The notes beneath the pieces are model-generated. The model did no database searches and was not told the origin of the DNA. It worked only from the letters and a program-made list of their open reading frames with translations. The position numbers and the translations under genes were made by a program. Positions 10,560 through 19,994 of a stretch of DNA of 64,000 nt are shown here, in pieces (within the stretch, counting starts at the first letter, position 1; each line of letters begins with the position of its first letter). This stretch comes from Methanosarcina barkeri str. Wiesmoor. GTDB lineage: Archaea; Halobacteriota; Methanosarcinia; Methanosarcinales; Methanosarcinaceae. Location: contig NZ_CP009526.1 in assembly GCF_000969985.1 (NCBI RefSeq), positions 2,480,001-2,544,000 on the forward strand, in the 5' to 3' direction.

Positions 10560-11618
10560 ATGGGGAATATGGTGGGTATTCAACATAGCAGTTCCGGGGA
10601 AAAGGACTTTGTAGAAGTTCTTGGATTAAGGGAGGAGATCGCGAAAATCCAGTCAACAATTGCTGATTTTGAGACGGGAAAAAAGCTGAATATAGCCATT
10701 ATAGCCGAACCTCTTAGAGGAAAAACTACCCTGAGCAGTGAAATTGAGAGAATAAATTTAAACAGGGCAACAAAAATCACTTTTTCTAAAATTGTCCAGA
10801 ATAAAAACGAAATTTCCCTCCCGAATGACACAAAAAAAGTAGTAGTCTTTGATAACTGTCATTTTCTGTATATGAGAAAACCAGGTGGTTTTGACATCTT
10901 TTATGAATTTTTGGATATGATTAGCTCTCAGAACAGGATATTTGTCACTACCTGGAACATTTATTCCTGGAAATACTTAAATGAAGCTTTCGGGCTTGGG
11001 AAATATTTTCCGGTACAGATCTTCATTCCTGCTTTTGAAAAAGAAAATATCAGACTTTTTATTCTCAAAAGATATGAAAAAAATGAGATAAAATTTGCTA
11101 AAGATGAAGAATCCGAAGAAAAACCCTTTTTCTATATAATAAAATATCCTGTAGAGCTAGCTTCACTAGGCAAAAAAATTTTTATTCCAGTCCCTAAAAT
11201 AAATGTCTCCTATCTCAGGAATCGCCTTCTGAAAAAACAAAAAATCGAAGCTGCTGAGGACCAGGTATTTGAAAAGCTTTACCTGGAATCAAATGGTAAT
11301 CCCGGAATTGCTTTGAGAATCTGGGAGCTTGGGCTTGACTACCCCCGGATAAAGCCTAAAAATATAGGCATATTTTCGTATGAAGTAGACCTTGAATATG
11401 AAGAAGCTTTTACTTTGAACCTTATTCTTTCTTACCAGGGCCTTAAAAAATCTGAAATCGCCGAAATAATAGGCTCTATGGTGAGTGTGGACAAAATTCT
11501 CTACCAGCTTTTAAGCCAGGAACTTATTTTGAAAAATAAAAATGATTCTTATCGTGTCAGGCCTGAAGCCCTGAGCAGTGTTATTACATACATGGAAAAA
11601 CTGAGGTTGGTGTGGTAA
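10560..11618 (+). CDS. P-loop ATPase with C-terminal winged-helix-like region, paired with MscS
   Basis: 352 residues. Residues ~43-57 carry a degenerate Walker A (AEPLRGKTT, with the first Gly replaced by Ala) and residues ~93-100 a Walker B strand (KVVVFDNCH). The layout is that of AAA+/STAND-type ATPases of the archaeal ATPase/ORC-like group: a following VTTWN sensor-like segment, a helical region with SNGNPGIALRIWELG (a lid-like motif) and a C-terminal winged-helix-like stretch (residues ~280-352). No membrane segment. The stop codon is followed directly by the ATG of an MscS channel, so the two are almost certainly cotranscribed and translationally coupled. The function is not established; regulation or gating of the channel is an inference from context. 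ATG at 10569 is an alternative start. Confidence 0.75.
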   Translation: MGNMVGIQHSSSGEKDFVEVLGLREEIAKIQSTIADFETGKKLNIAIIAEPLRGKTTLSSEIERINLNRATKITFSKIVQNKNEISLPNDTKKVVVFDNCHFLYMRKPGGFDIFYEFLDMISSQNRIFVTTWNIYSWKYLNEAFGLGKYFPVQIFIPAFEKENIRLFILKRYEKNEIKFAKDEESEEKPFFYIIKYPVELASLGKKIFIPVPKINVSYLRNRLLKKQKIEAAEDQVFEKLYLESNGNPGIALRIWELGLDYPRIKPKNIGIFSYEVDLEYEEAFTLNLILSYQGLKKSEIAEIIGSMVSVDKILYQLLSQELILKNKNDSYRVRPEALSSVITYMEKLRLVW

Positions 11619-12524
11619 ATGGTGGACGGAAACACAAGCAGGGAGCAACTTTTAGAAACTCTCAGGTCGGTTGATACGCAAACCCTCATAACTATGGCTC
11701 TTATTGTATTAATTGCATATGTTCTTGGCAGGGTCATTACCATTCTCTTATTAAAACTTTCAGAAAAATTGAGCCATACTGGTAGAATAAAAGTAGAACT
11801 AGTTATCCCGATCATAAAATTTGTAATCTACCTCATAGCTTTTTATTTCATCTTTAGAGAAATATTCAAAATTTTCGGACCGGAAATCTTTCTCCTTGCT
11901 GGACTTCTAGGTGCAGCCATTGGATTTGGGCTTAAAGACCTTTTTTCAGATATCGTCGGAGGGCTGGTAATTACATTTGAAAAACCTTACCAGATAGGGG
12001 ATAAAATTTCAATTGGGAACTATTTTGGCGAAGTCACTGATATAGGTCTAAGGGCAACGAAACTGTTCACACCTGATGCCAATGTCGTTACGGCCCCAAA
12101 TAGCCTGATTTTCAAAGAAACCGTTGCCAGTGCAAATTATGGGGTCTCGGAAATGATGGTTGTAATAGACCTGTATATTGCAGGAGAGTCACATGTAGAA
12201 ACTGCAATGAGGATTTTATGGGAAGCAGTTGTGAGCTCTAAATATGTTTATATCTCCAAAGAAAAGCCTGTTATTCTGCTGCATAAAGCCCTTCCATTCT
12301 ACACGAGGTTAAGGGCCAAAGCTTATGTCAATGACCTTAGAGACCAGTTCAAGTTTGAATCAGATGTTCACACAAGGGCCTGGGTAGAATTCCAGAAGAA
12401 GGGGATCATGGCTCCCCAGCTCCATATCTTGAATATTCCTTCAATAGAAGAAAAGTATGAATCAGACGCTACAACTCGGAGAAATCTGGGGGCAAATGTA
12501 AGAGGTCTTAAAGATTCCAAATAA
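11619..12524 (+). CDS. mscS: MscS-family mechanosensitive channel
   Basis: 301 residues. Two or three hydrophobic helices in residues ~18-105 lead into the MscS pore helix (AGLLGAAIGFGLKDLFSDIVGG), then the beta domain (KPYQIGDKISIGNYFGEVTDIGLRATKLFTPD) and an alpha/beta C-terminal part. It should release small solutes under membrane tension. It abuts the ATPase gene with no spacer. It is distinct from the second MscS gene that converges on it, with low sequence identity apart from the pore and beta domain. Confidence 0.88.
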   Translation: MVDGNTSREQLLETLRSVDTQTLITMALIVLIAYVLGRVITILLLKLSEKLSHTGRIKVELVIPIIKFVIYLIAFYFIFREIFKIFGPEIFLLAGLLGAAIGFGLKDLFSDIVGGLVITFEKPYQIGDKISIGNYFGEVTDIGLRATKLFTPDANVVTAPNSLIFKETVASANYGVSEMMVVIDLYIAGESHVETAMRILWEAVVSSKYVYISKEKPVILLHKALPFYTRLRAKAYVNDLRDQFKFESDVHTRAWVEFQKKGIMAPQLHILNIPSIEEKYESDATTRRNLGANVRGLKDSK

Positions 12525-12604
12525 AAGAGATTAAATTTACAAAAATTATTTCTTTGAGTTTTAATGACGATGGCTAATGCTTTTGTTTTGTTCAGGCTGA
12601 ATCA

Positions 12605-12694
12605 CTGCATCCAGATAAATTACTACATCCAGATAAACTACTACATCCAGATAAACTACTACATCCAGATAAACTACTACATCCAGAGAATTAT
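12605..12694. repeat. Five 18-bp tandem repeats between convergent mscS genes
   Basis: Unit ctacatccagataaacta, with units at 12605, 12623, 12641, 12659 and 12677; the last is degenerate and runs into the TAA stop of the minus-strand mscS gene (12691-12693). The array fills much of the 166-bp convergent spacer. Confidence 0.85.
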
Positions 12695-13632
12695 CTACCC
12701 ATAAGGTCGATACTTGTAGCAGTTCCAACCATTATATCTTTTTCTTTTTCAAGGGCTTCAAGAATATTTGAGACCAAAAGGTGGCTAATTTCTCTCCTTT
12801 TCCTGGGCTCGACTACATATCTTAACTGCATTTCTATCCAATTTTCCTCCATTTTCATATAGAGCTTTGTCTGTACATCATAGGTAGTAATAAAATATTT
12901 TTGCCCCATTCGCCGGAGTTCTTTCTGTGCCAGGTTTTCGAACTCTCCTAATATTGAACCTGCAACACTGAGTGTAATTCCCTCAGCTTTTTTCCAGTTG
13001 CTCCCGTAAATAAGTAGAAAACGAACTTCGTCCCAGATAAAGGAATAATCCCTAGTGTAGTTTTTTATCGTTTTATTGAGGGCAAAGCTGTTAGGGATAT
13101 GGAGAATCCTGCCAGTATACTGATCTGCATCCACCCATTCCCTGATTTCCATTATTGTGGTACTTATGCTCCCTATGTCAAGCACATCACCTACGTTGTC
13201 TTCAACTTGAATCCGATCTCCTGCTTTAAAAGGGTGGTATAAAATTAGGAGAACACCTCCGACTATGTTGCGCAAAAGGTCTTGAAGTGCAATTGCGACT
13301 CCTGCACTGAGAATCCCATAGGCAATAAGCAGGGTGCTGGTTCTCTTGAACCAGATCGCAAAAAGTGCGGCAAAAGCAAGTACTGTGATAAGGATAGATG
13401 CAGTTTTTCTCAGAGTATATCTATCTTTGGCAGTCGATACTTTTCTAAGAATAAGATTTCCGGTAATGAAATTTATTATATAGGCCAGAAAAATCACAAG
13501 TAAAGAGATCAGAAGGGCATCTAGGAGAGATCGATCCTCGAAGATGTAGAAGTTAGTCAGGTATCGGATATATGCGATAAAAAGGATCAAAATGAGCAAA
13601 ATAAAAATATTCAGTCTCCTGATAACCCTCAT
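12691..13632 (-). CDS. Second MscS-family mechanosensitive channel
   Basis: 313 residues from the ATG at 13632. An upstream in-frame TTG at 13710 would add 26 residues, but they look like leader, and an AT-rich ttttatatataaaa box sits at about 13650. N-terminal helices occupy ~residues 8-30, 40-65 and 80-105; the pore segment is AYGILSAGVAIALQDLLRN and the beta domain contains HPFKAGDRIQVEDNVGDVLDIG. The C-terminal cytoplasmic domain is complete. It probably works in osmotic release, as its neighbour does. It is transcribed toward the ATPase-MscS operon. Confidence 0.87.
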   Translation of the reverse strand: MRVIRRLNIFILLILILFIAYIRYLTNFYIFEDRSLLDALLISLLVIFLAYIINFITGNLILRKVSTAKDRYTLRKTASILITVLAFAALFAIWFKRTSTLLIAYGILSAGVAIALQDLLRNIVGGVLLILYHPFKAGDRIQVEDNVGDVLDIGSISTTIMEIREWVDADQYTGRILHIPNSFALNKTIKNYTRDYSFIWDEVRFLLIYGSNWKKAEGITLSVAGSILGEFENLAQKELRRMGQKYFITTYDVQTKLYMKMEENWIEMQLRYVVEPRKRREISHLLVSNILEALEKEKDIMVGTATSIDLMGR

Positions 13633-13727
13633 GCAGATAAATATATAATGTCTTTTATATATAAAATATGGCTGCGGTAGCCAAGACTCCTTGATGCTTG
13701 ATTCGGTCAATGTTAGCTTTGGACTAA

Positions 13728-13855
13728 GAGTTTATCCAAAATGGGTACCTGCTGTAACTTTAACAATAGGCAATATGTAAAACCGGAACGAATACTTGGA
13801 TATTAGATCTTTATTGTGATTTTTCAACATGCATTACTGACTTTTCGGATAGGCT
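13728..13855. mobile_element. Diverged family-1 MITE candidate
   Basis: 128 bp with ends gagtttatccaaaa and cggataggctc, the same terminal pattern and length as the ~130-bp family. No clear target duplication remains (taa versus tta), so it is either old or a chance match. A short cttatttca repeat follows at about 13870-13900. Confidence 0.4.
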
Positions 13856-13914
13856 CTTAGCCGAAGACACACTTATTTCACTTATTTCACTTATTTCACT
13901 TTGTCTTTTAAAAA

Positions 13915-16347
13915 TCACCCTTTACGGTCCATTATTTCATAAAACTTCACTTTCATAAAATCAGTTATGACAAAAGCCGCCAGTGCATAGATCCAGATAA
14001 AACCCGCCAGTTTCCATCCAATTGGAGATATATAAAATCCATACACTGCAACTAATGTTGCCAGTATTTTTGTAATCACTGCAGCCCAAAAAAGTACCTT
14101 TCCCGGAGGAGGTGACCAGAAGTGCCCCCTGTTGCGGGCAACGAAGATGGTCAGGTGCCCGGCGATTGCAAGCTTCAGGAAAATAAAAGATTGTAGTACA
14201 CCTGGACCGAGGTAAAGAATCCTGGCTCCTATATAATATATTACAAAAGAAAAAAACACACCTATGATTCCCAGAAAGGTGGACATTCTCAGGACTTCGC
14301 GCATGTTCCATTTTTCTGGGATTAGGGAATATCTCACATTATCATAGGCGATAGCCATTATAGGGGCATCATTGAGAATAGCGAGCAAAACAATCATTAT
14401 AGCGGTTACAGGATAAAAGTTAAACACAATTATTGCAGTAGCAATAAAAAATAGCACCCTTACAGTCTCAGCTATTCTATAGATGGCGTAGCTCTTCATC
14501 CTCTGGAATATCATGCGGCTTTGTTGAATTGCATTAATAATGGTCGAGAGCCCTGAGATTGTAAACACTATGTCTGCAGCGGATTTTGCAGCATCTGTAG
14601 CCCCTGCAACAGCAATTCCAGCATCAGCCATTTTAAGGGCAGGGACATCGTTGACTCCATCACCTGTCATGCCAACAATATGTTCTTTTTTCTGAAGGAG
14701 TTCAACGATCTTGTATTTGTGTTCGGGAAAAACCTGGGAAAAACCGTCTGCTTTCTCTACAACTTCCTGGGCTTCAGAATCTGGTTTTTCTACAAAATCA
14801 TCAGCTGTAACTATATTCGTGCCCAGACCTACCTGGCTTGCTATTTCCTTAGCAATGGCAAGGTGGTCTCCTGTTACCATTTTCACATTTACGTTAAGGG
14901 AGTTTGCTGTCTTTATCGTCTCAGCGGAATCTTCATGCGGTGGGTCATAAAGTCCAAAGAGACCTGTAAACCTGTATTTTCCTTCCTCTTCTACACAAAC
15001 TCCCAGGGCACGGTACCCCTTTGAAGCCATAGAATTTACTTTTTCTTCTACTTTCTGCCTTATTTCTTCTTTATTGCTTGACATGCCCAGAATAACCTGG
15101 GGTGCGCCTTTGGCAACTTTAAACTCTCCTTCTGGCCCTTTAACCGCAGCCTCGGTGTGCTTTATGACAGGGTCAAATGGCGTGAATTTCTCGATTTCAT
15201 AAGTTTTTATTTTGTCTTCAAGGGATTCGGTGTCTTTTGCCTTCTGGAGAATTGCATTGTCAATAGGGTCATTGTCCTCTTCCCTTGAAGCCAGAGATCC
15301 ATAGATCAGAAGGTCGTTTTCTTTAAAGTCTCCGAAAGGCACCAACTCGGATAATTTTAGCTTGTTCTGGGTAATTGTACCGGTTTTATCCGAACATAGA
15401 ATGTCCATTCCTGCCATTTCTTCTATGGAGACCAGTTTGCTGACGATAGCTCCTTTTTTTGCAAGTTCAGTAGCTCCTACAGCCATTGAAACGGACATTA
15501 CTGCTGGAAGAGCTGCAGGAATTGCAGCGACTATTAGCACAAGCGCAAACTGGAGGGTTTCCAGAAAAGGAGTGTGCCTGAAAAGCTCTTCTACAACTAA
15601 AACAATTGCAACAATACAGCCCGCAAGGACAATCAGGTAGTTTCCGATATTGAGAACAGCTTTTTGAAAGTGGCTCCTGGTCCGAATCTCGGCCACCAGT
15701 TTTGTTGTTGCTCCAAAATAGGTATTCATGCCCGTAGCCACAACCAGAGCATTCATTTCACCTTTCTGGATCACAGATCCTGAATAGGCAATGCCATCAG
15801 ATTTTTTCTCTACAGGCAGAGATTCTCCCGTAAGGGCTGATTCGTCTACCTGCAGATATTCACCTTCAAGGAGCTTAAGGTCAGCAGGCACAACATCCCC
15901 TGAACGTATGCGTACAATGTCTCCCGGAACCAATTCCCGTGCAGGTATTTGGGCCCATTGTCCTTCTCTAAGTACCCTGGCATTAAGGGCCATTTTCTGC
16001 TTAAGGAGTTCAATGGCATTGTCAGCCTTATGTTCCTGCCAGAACCCCACGACACCATTTAAGATAAGGAGCAAGGAGATTATTATAAAGTCTTCCCATC
16101 GCTGGATGACACCTGAAATTGCAGCTGCCACTTCAATCATCCAGGGAATTGGACCCCAAAAATAACTTAAAAATTTTATAAGCGGGTTGACCTTCTTTTC
16201 GGAAATTTCATTATAACCATACTGCTTAATCCGGTTTTCAGCTTCCGATGAAGAAAGTCCTTTATTACTTGAATTAAGGTTTTTCAGGACCTCACCCGCA
16301 GGCGAATCCTTGATTTCATCGATTTTGAGATTTACATTTTCTGCCAT
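13915..16347 (-). CDS. P-type H+-translocating ATPase (P3A type)
   Basis: 810 residues from ATG 16347, chosen because ggttgggga stands 5-10 bases upstream; a longer frame to 16389 lacks such a site. Order: cation-ATPase N-terminal domain (1-60), TM1-2, actuator domain with TGES (~173), TM3-4 with the PAALP motif, phosphorylation domain with the DKTGT aspartate (~320), nucleotide domain, GDGVNDVPALK hinge, and C-terminal TM5-10. Size and motifs match plasma-membrane proton pumps of the fungal/plant/methanogen type. It would export H+ at the expense of ATP and help set membrane potential or internal pH. A near-identical second gene follows in tandem. Confidence 0.92.
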   Translation of the reverse strand: MAENVNLKIDEIKDSPAGEVLKNLNSSNKGLSSSEAENRIKQYGYNEISEKKVNPLIKFLSYFWGPIPWMIEVAAAISGVIQRWEDFIIISLLLILNGVVGFWQEHKADNAIELLKQKMALNARVLREGQWAQIPARELVPGDIVRIRSGDVVPADLKLLEGEYLQVDESALTGESLPVEKKSDGIAYSGSVIQKGEMNALVVATGMNTYFGATTKLVAEIRTRSHFQKAVLNIGNYLIVLAGCIVAIVLVVEELFRHTPFLETLQFALVLIVAAIPAALPAVMSVSMAVGATELAKKGAIVSKLVSIEEMAGMDILCSDKTGTITQNKLKLSELVPFGDFKENDLLIYGSLASREEDNDPIDNAILQKAKDTESLEDKIKTYEIEKFTPFDPVIKHTEAAVKGPEGEFKVAKGAPQVILGMSSNKEEIRQKVEEKVNSMASKGYRALGVCVEEEGKYRFTGLFGLYDPPHEDSAETIKTANSLNVNVKMVTGDHLAIAKEIASQVGLGTNIVTADDFVEKPDSEAQEVVEKADGFSQVFPEHKYKIVELLQKKEHIVGMTGDGVNDVPALKMADAGIAVAGATDAAKSAADIVFTISGLSTIINAIQQSRMIFQRMKSYAIYRIAETVRVLFFIATAIIVFNFYPVTAIMIVLLAILNDAPIMAIAYDNVRYSLIPEKWNMREVLRMSTFLGIIGVFFSFVIYYIGARILYLGPGVLQSFIFLKLAIAGHLTIFVARNRGHFWSPPPGKVLFWAAVITKILATLVAVYGFYISPIGWKLAGFIWIYALAAFVITDFMKVKFYEIMDRKG

Positions 16348-16389
16348 AAATATCCCCAACCCTTTATTATTCCAATCAAAATTGCCCAA

Positions 16390-16880
16390 AATATTGGTGA
16401 TATCAGAAAGGCACCAAATTACATCTGTTTAGAACTATGCAGTTGAATTGGAAAATCAATGGCATAGGCCTATAAATATTTAAAATGCAAATTTAAATTA
16501 TAGTGCTTATTGTAATTAATTTTGTACCTATTGTAATTAATTTTGTACCCCAGGTGAGTAAGTCCTTAAATTATTGAATATTACTTCAGGCTTGTTTCTC
16601 TCATAACTTTCTTCTTTCAAACTTATCTTATTATTAACTTCAGTTTTAAGAACAGACTTTTGAGCAAGTTTCAAAAATCAGGTTCATTTTTTGAAATTGT
16701 ATACCTGTAGTATACATGATGATCAAATTCCCATTATAATATAGAAGCGAACAAAATAAAAGTTTATGACATAATTTTATTATTGTCTAAGAAATACTAG
16801 GCTTTATTTATATTGGGAAATCTTACTAATGAACCTTAAATTTCAGGGATCTAAAAAATGGTTTGAAATTACAAAGCAGA
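16390..16880. promoter_or_regulatory. Upstream region of first H+-ATPase gene with direct repeats and a block shared with its twin
   Basis: Two 21-bp direct repeats (ytattgtaattaattttgta) stand at 16508-16528 and 16529-16549, 160-200 bases before the ATG. Further out, about 16725-16790 is closely related to about 19706-19780, upstream of the twin gene: gatcaaattcccat, atagaagc and acaaaataaaa are shared. Conservation of a non-coding block upstream of both copies suggests a duplicated promoter or leader. No gene seen. Confidence 0.45.
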
Positions 16881-16976
16881 TTAATATGGCTTATGCTTTA
16901 AAAAACCTTTAATGAGGTTATCTTTTAATAAATACATTTTGTTTTTGCTTAAAATCGATTTAATTCCTAAAAATGC

Positions 16977-17080
16977 TGTAAAATTTATTGAAGAGGACGT
17001 AAAATCCTCTTCTGGTAAATATTTGTAAAACCTCCGCTTATCCCTATAAAGAAGATTACAAACATAGACTGCTTTCGAGA
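16977..17080 (+). pseudogene. Relic of the 5' end of an IS transposase gene
   Basis: The plus strand here resembles the start of the transposase gene at 41241-41330: attttattga, a short hairpin of ggattttcaatcc type, tctggt and aacctccrcttat, but with indels and stops. The small minus-strand open frame over 16881-17135 is therefore not credited as a gene. Confidence 0.5.
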
Positions 17081-17158
17081 TACCAAACTTTTTAGATTTC
17101 CATTTCATCAAGTAAATTCCTGCACAATACGACATATTTTCCTTTTGAAAAATCAGCT

Positions 17159-19585
17159 TTAGCGCTCTAGTCTCTCATAGAATTTCACTTTCAGAAAATC
17201 GATAAAAACAAAAGCTGCAAGTGCATAGGCCCAGTCAAAAATCGCCAGACCCCATCCTATGGGAGTTATATAAATTCCATATACTACAAAGAGGGTTGCT
17301 ATCACTTTTGTAATCACCACAGCCCATAAAAGAAGTTTTCCTGGAGGAGGTGACCAGAAGTGTCCCCTATTTCGAGAAAGGAATATGGTCAGGTTCCCGG
17401 CTGCTACGAGTTTCAGGAAAATAAAAGACTGTAGTACATTAAAAGTGAGGTGAAAAAAATAAATTCCTATATAAATGGTAGAGAACGAAAAAAATACACC
17501 TATAACTCCCAGAAATGTGGCCACCTTCACAACTTCGCGCATATTCCATTCTTCTGGTTTCTGGGAATATTTCACTTTGTCATATGCAATAGTCATTATA
17601 GGAACATCGTTGAAAATGGCAAGCAAAACGATCATGATGGCGGTTATGGGATAAAAATCTAGCACAAGTATTGAAGTGGCAATAAAAAAAAGTACCCGGA
17701 TAGTTTCGGCAATTCGATAGATAGCATAGCTCTTCATCCTCTGAAATATCATGCGGCTTTGTTGAATTGCATTAATAATTATCGAAAGACCTGGACTTGT
17801 AAATACGATGTCTGCAGCCGATTTTGCAGCGTCCGTAGCCCCTGCAACAGCAATTCCTGCATCAGCCAATTTCAGGGCAGGGACGTCATTAACTCCATCA
17901 CCTGTCATGCCAACAATATGTTCTTTTTTCTGAAGGAGTTCAACGATCTTGTATTTGTGTTCAGGAAAAACCTGGGCAAACCCATCTGCTTTTTCTACAA
18001 CTTTCTGGGCTTCGGAATCGGATTTTTCTTTAAAATCATCTGCTGTAATTATATTCGTGCCCAGACCTACCTGGCTTGCTATCTCTTTGGCGATGGCAAC
18101 GTGGTCTCCAGTTACCATTTTCACATCTACGTTAAGGGAGTTTGCTGTCTTTATTGTCTCAGCGGAATCTTCATGCGGTGGGTCATAAAGTCCAAAGAGC
18201 CCTACAAACCTGTATTTTCTTTCCTCTTCTGCACACACCCCCAGGGCACGATATCCTTTTGAAGCCATAGAATTTACTTTTTCTTCTACTTTCTGCCTTA
18301 TTTCTTCTTTATTGCTTGACATGCCCAGAATAACCTGGGGTGCGCCTTTGGCAACTTTAAACTCTCCTTCTGACCCTTTTACCGTAGCCTCAGTGTGCTT
18401 TATGACAGGGTCAAATGGCGTGAATTTCTTGACTGTATAAGTTTTTATTTTGTCTTCAAGGGATTCGGTGTCTTTTGCCTTCTGGAGAATTGCATTGTCA
18501 ATAGGGTCATTGTCCTCTTCCCTTGAAGCCAGAGATCCATAGATCAGAAGGTCGTTTTCTTTAAAGTCTCCGAAAGGCACCAACTCGGATAATTTTAGCT
18601 TGTTCTGGGTAATTGTACCGGTTTTATCCGAACATAGAATGTCCATTCCTGCCATTTCTTCTATGGAGACCAGTTTGCTGACGATAGCTCCTTTACCTGC
18701 CAGTTGAGTGGCTCCCACAGCCATTGAAACGGACATTACGGCAGGAAGAGCTGCAGGAATTGCAGCGACTATCAGCACAAGCGCAAACTGGAGAGTCTCC
18801 AGAAAAGGGGTATGCCTGAAAAGCTCTTCTACAATTAATACAATCGCAACAACGCAGCCTGCAGTGATGATCAGGTAGTTTCCGATTTTGAGGACAGCTT
18901 TTTGAAAGTGGCTTCTGCTCTTAATCCCGGCCACCAGTTTTGTTGTCTCTCCAAAATAGGTATTCATGCCCGTAGCCACAACCAGAGCATTCATTTCACC
19001 TTTCTGGATCACGGATCCTGAATAGGCAATGCCATCAGATTTTTTCTCTACAGGCAGGGATTCTCCCGTAAGGGCTGATTCGTCTACCTGCAGATATTCC
19101 CCTTCAAGGAGCTTAAGGTCAGCAGGTACAACATCCCCTGAACGTATGCGTACAATGTCTCCCGGAACCAATTCCCTTGCAGGTATTTGGGCCCATTGTC
19201 CTTCTCTAAGTACCCTGGCATTAAGGGCCATTTTCTGCTTAAGGAGCTCAATGGCATTGTCAGCCTTATGTTCTTGCCAGAATCCCACAACCGCGTTTAA
19301 GATGAGGAGCAAGGAGATTATCACAAAGTCTTCCCATCGATGAATGACACCTGAAATTGCAGCTGCCGCTTCGATCATCCAGGGAATTGGACCCCAAAAG
19401 TAACTGAAAAATTTTATAAGCGGGTTGATTTTCTTTTCGGAAATTTCATTATAACCATACTGCTTAATCCGGTTTTCAGCTTCCGATGAAGAAAGTCCCT
19501 TATTACTTGAATTAAGGTTTTTCAGGACTTCATCCGCAGGCGAATCCTTGATTTCATCGATTTTGAGCTTTACATTTTCCCCTAT
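17159..19585 (-). CDS. Second P-type H+-ATPase, intact frame but start codon ATA
   Basis: The frame runs uninterrupted for 808 codons and matches the first copy throughout: TGES, DKTGT and GDGVNDVPALK are all present. Where the first gene has ATG-GCA, this one has ATA-GGG (ATA at 19585-19583), with the ribosome-binding site gggggt (19592-19597) still in place. No ATG, GTG or TTG lies between that codon and an ATG at 19378 inside TM1; a protein starting there (739 residues) would lack the N-terminal domain. So it is either recently silenced at the start, translated from a rare codon, or expressed truncated. Long stretches of near-identity with the first copy suggest recent duplication or gene conversion. 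Confidence 0.8.
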   Translation of the reverse strand: MGENVKLKIDEIKDSPADEVLKNLNSSNKGLSSSEAENRIKQYGYNEISEKKINPLIKFFSYFWGPIPWMIEAAAAISGVIHRWEDFVIISLLLILNAVVGFWQEHKADNAIELLKQKMALNARVLREGQWAQIPARELVPGDIVRIRSGDVVPADLKLLEGEYLQVDESALTGESLPVEKKSDGIAYSGSVIQKGEMNALVVATGMNTYFGETTKLVAGIKSRSHFQKAVLKIGNYLIITAGCVVAIVLIVEELFRHTPFLETLQFALVLIVAAIPAALPAVMSVSMAVGATQLAGKGAIVSKLVSIEEMAGMDILCSDKTGTITQNKLKLSELVPFGDFKENDLLIYGSLASREEDNDPIDNAILQKAKDTESLEDKIKTYTVKKFTPFDPVIKHTEATVKGSEGEFKVAKGAPQVILGMSSNKEEIRQKVEEKVNSMASKGYRALGVCAEEERKYRFVGLFGLYDPPHEDSAETIKTANSLNVDVKMVTGDHVAIAKEIASQVGLGTNIITADDFKEKSDSEAQKVVEKADGFAQVFPEHKYKIVELLQKKEHIVGMTGDGVNDVPALKLADAGIAVAGATDAAKSAADIVFTSPGLSIIINAIQQSRMIFQRMKSYAIYRIAETIRVLFFIATSILVLDFYPITAIMIVLLAIFNDVPIMTIAYDKVKYSQKPEEWNMREVVKVATFLGVIGVFFSFSTIYIGIYFFHLTFNVLQSFIFLKLVAAGNLTIFLSRNRGHFWSPPPGKLLLWAVVITKVIATLFVVYGIYITPIGWGLAIFDWAYALAAFVFIDFLKVKFYERLER

Positions 19586-19994
19586 AAATAGACCCCCAAT
19601 CCGTACTCTCCCAACATAAAATGCAAAAAATTCAGGCTCATTTTTCCTATAGATCTCTTCTTTGAACCTGTTATTTTTCGCAGTTGTAAATCTATATCAT
19701 GAACCCGATCAAATTCCCATTTATAACATAGAAGCAGACAAAATAAAAATATATGACATAATTTATAATTTATTATTGACCCGGAAACTTGGGACCATAC
19801 CTATTCTGGCAATTTTTGGCGTTGAACCCAGTATCTCCGAATGATATATGGATTTTACATGCAGCAAGCCAATGCTAATGAAAAAAATAGAGTTGTTTCT
19901 ATATTCTGTTTTTTCAAACAATTTTCAATATTTTTTCAGACTGCTTTCAATATTTTTCAAACTATCTACAATATTTTTCAAACTATTTGCCGTA
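19586..19994. other. Spacer with conserved ATPase upstream block and AT-rich repeats
   Basis: About 19706-19780 is the block shared with the upstream region of the other ATPase gene. 19910-19990 holds four imperfect ~21-bp repeats of the form caatatttttcaaact just beyond the end of the GH130 gene. No gene seen. Confidence 0.5.

Noticed and set aside
12605-12694. Possible CRISPR array (regular 18-bp repeats)
   Set aside because: The units are contiguous without spacers; it is a simple tandem repeat.
16881-17135. 84-residue minus-strand frame
   Set aside because: The plus strand of the same DNA is a relic of a transposase gene start, which explains the sequence better.
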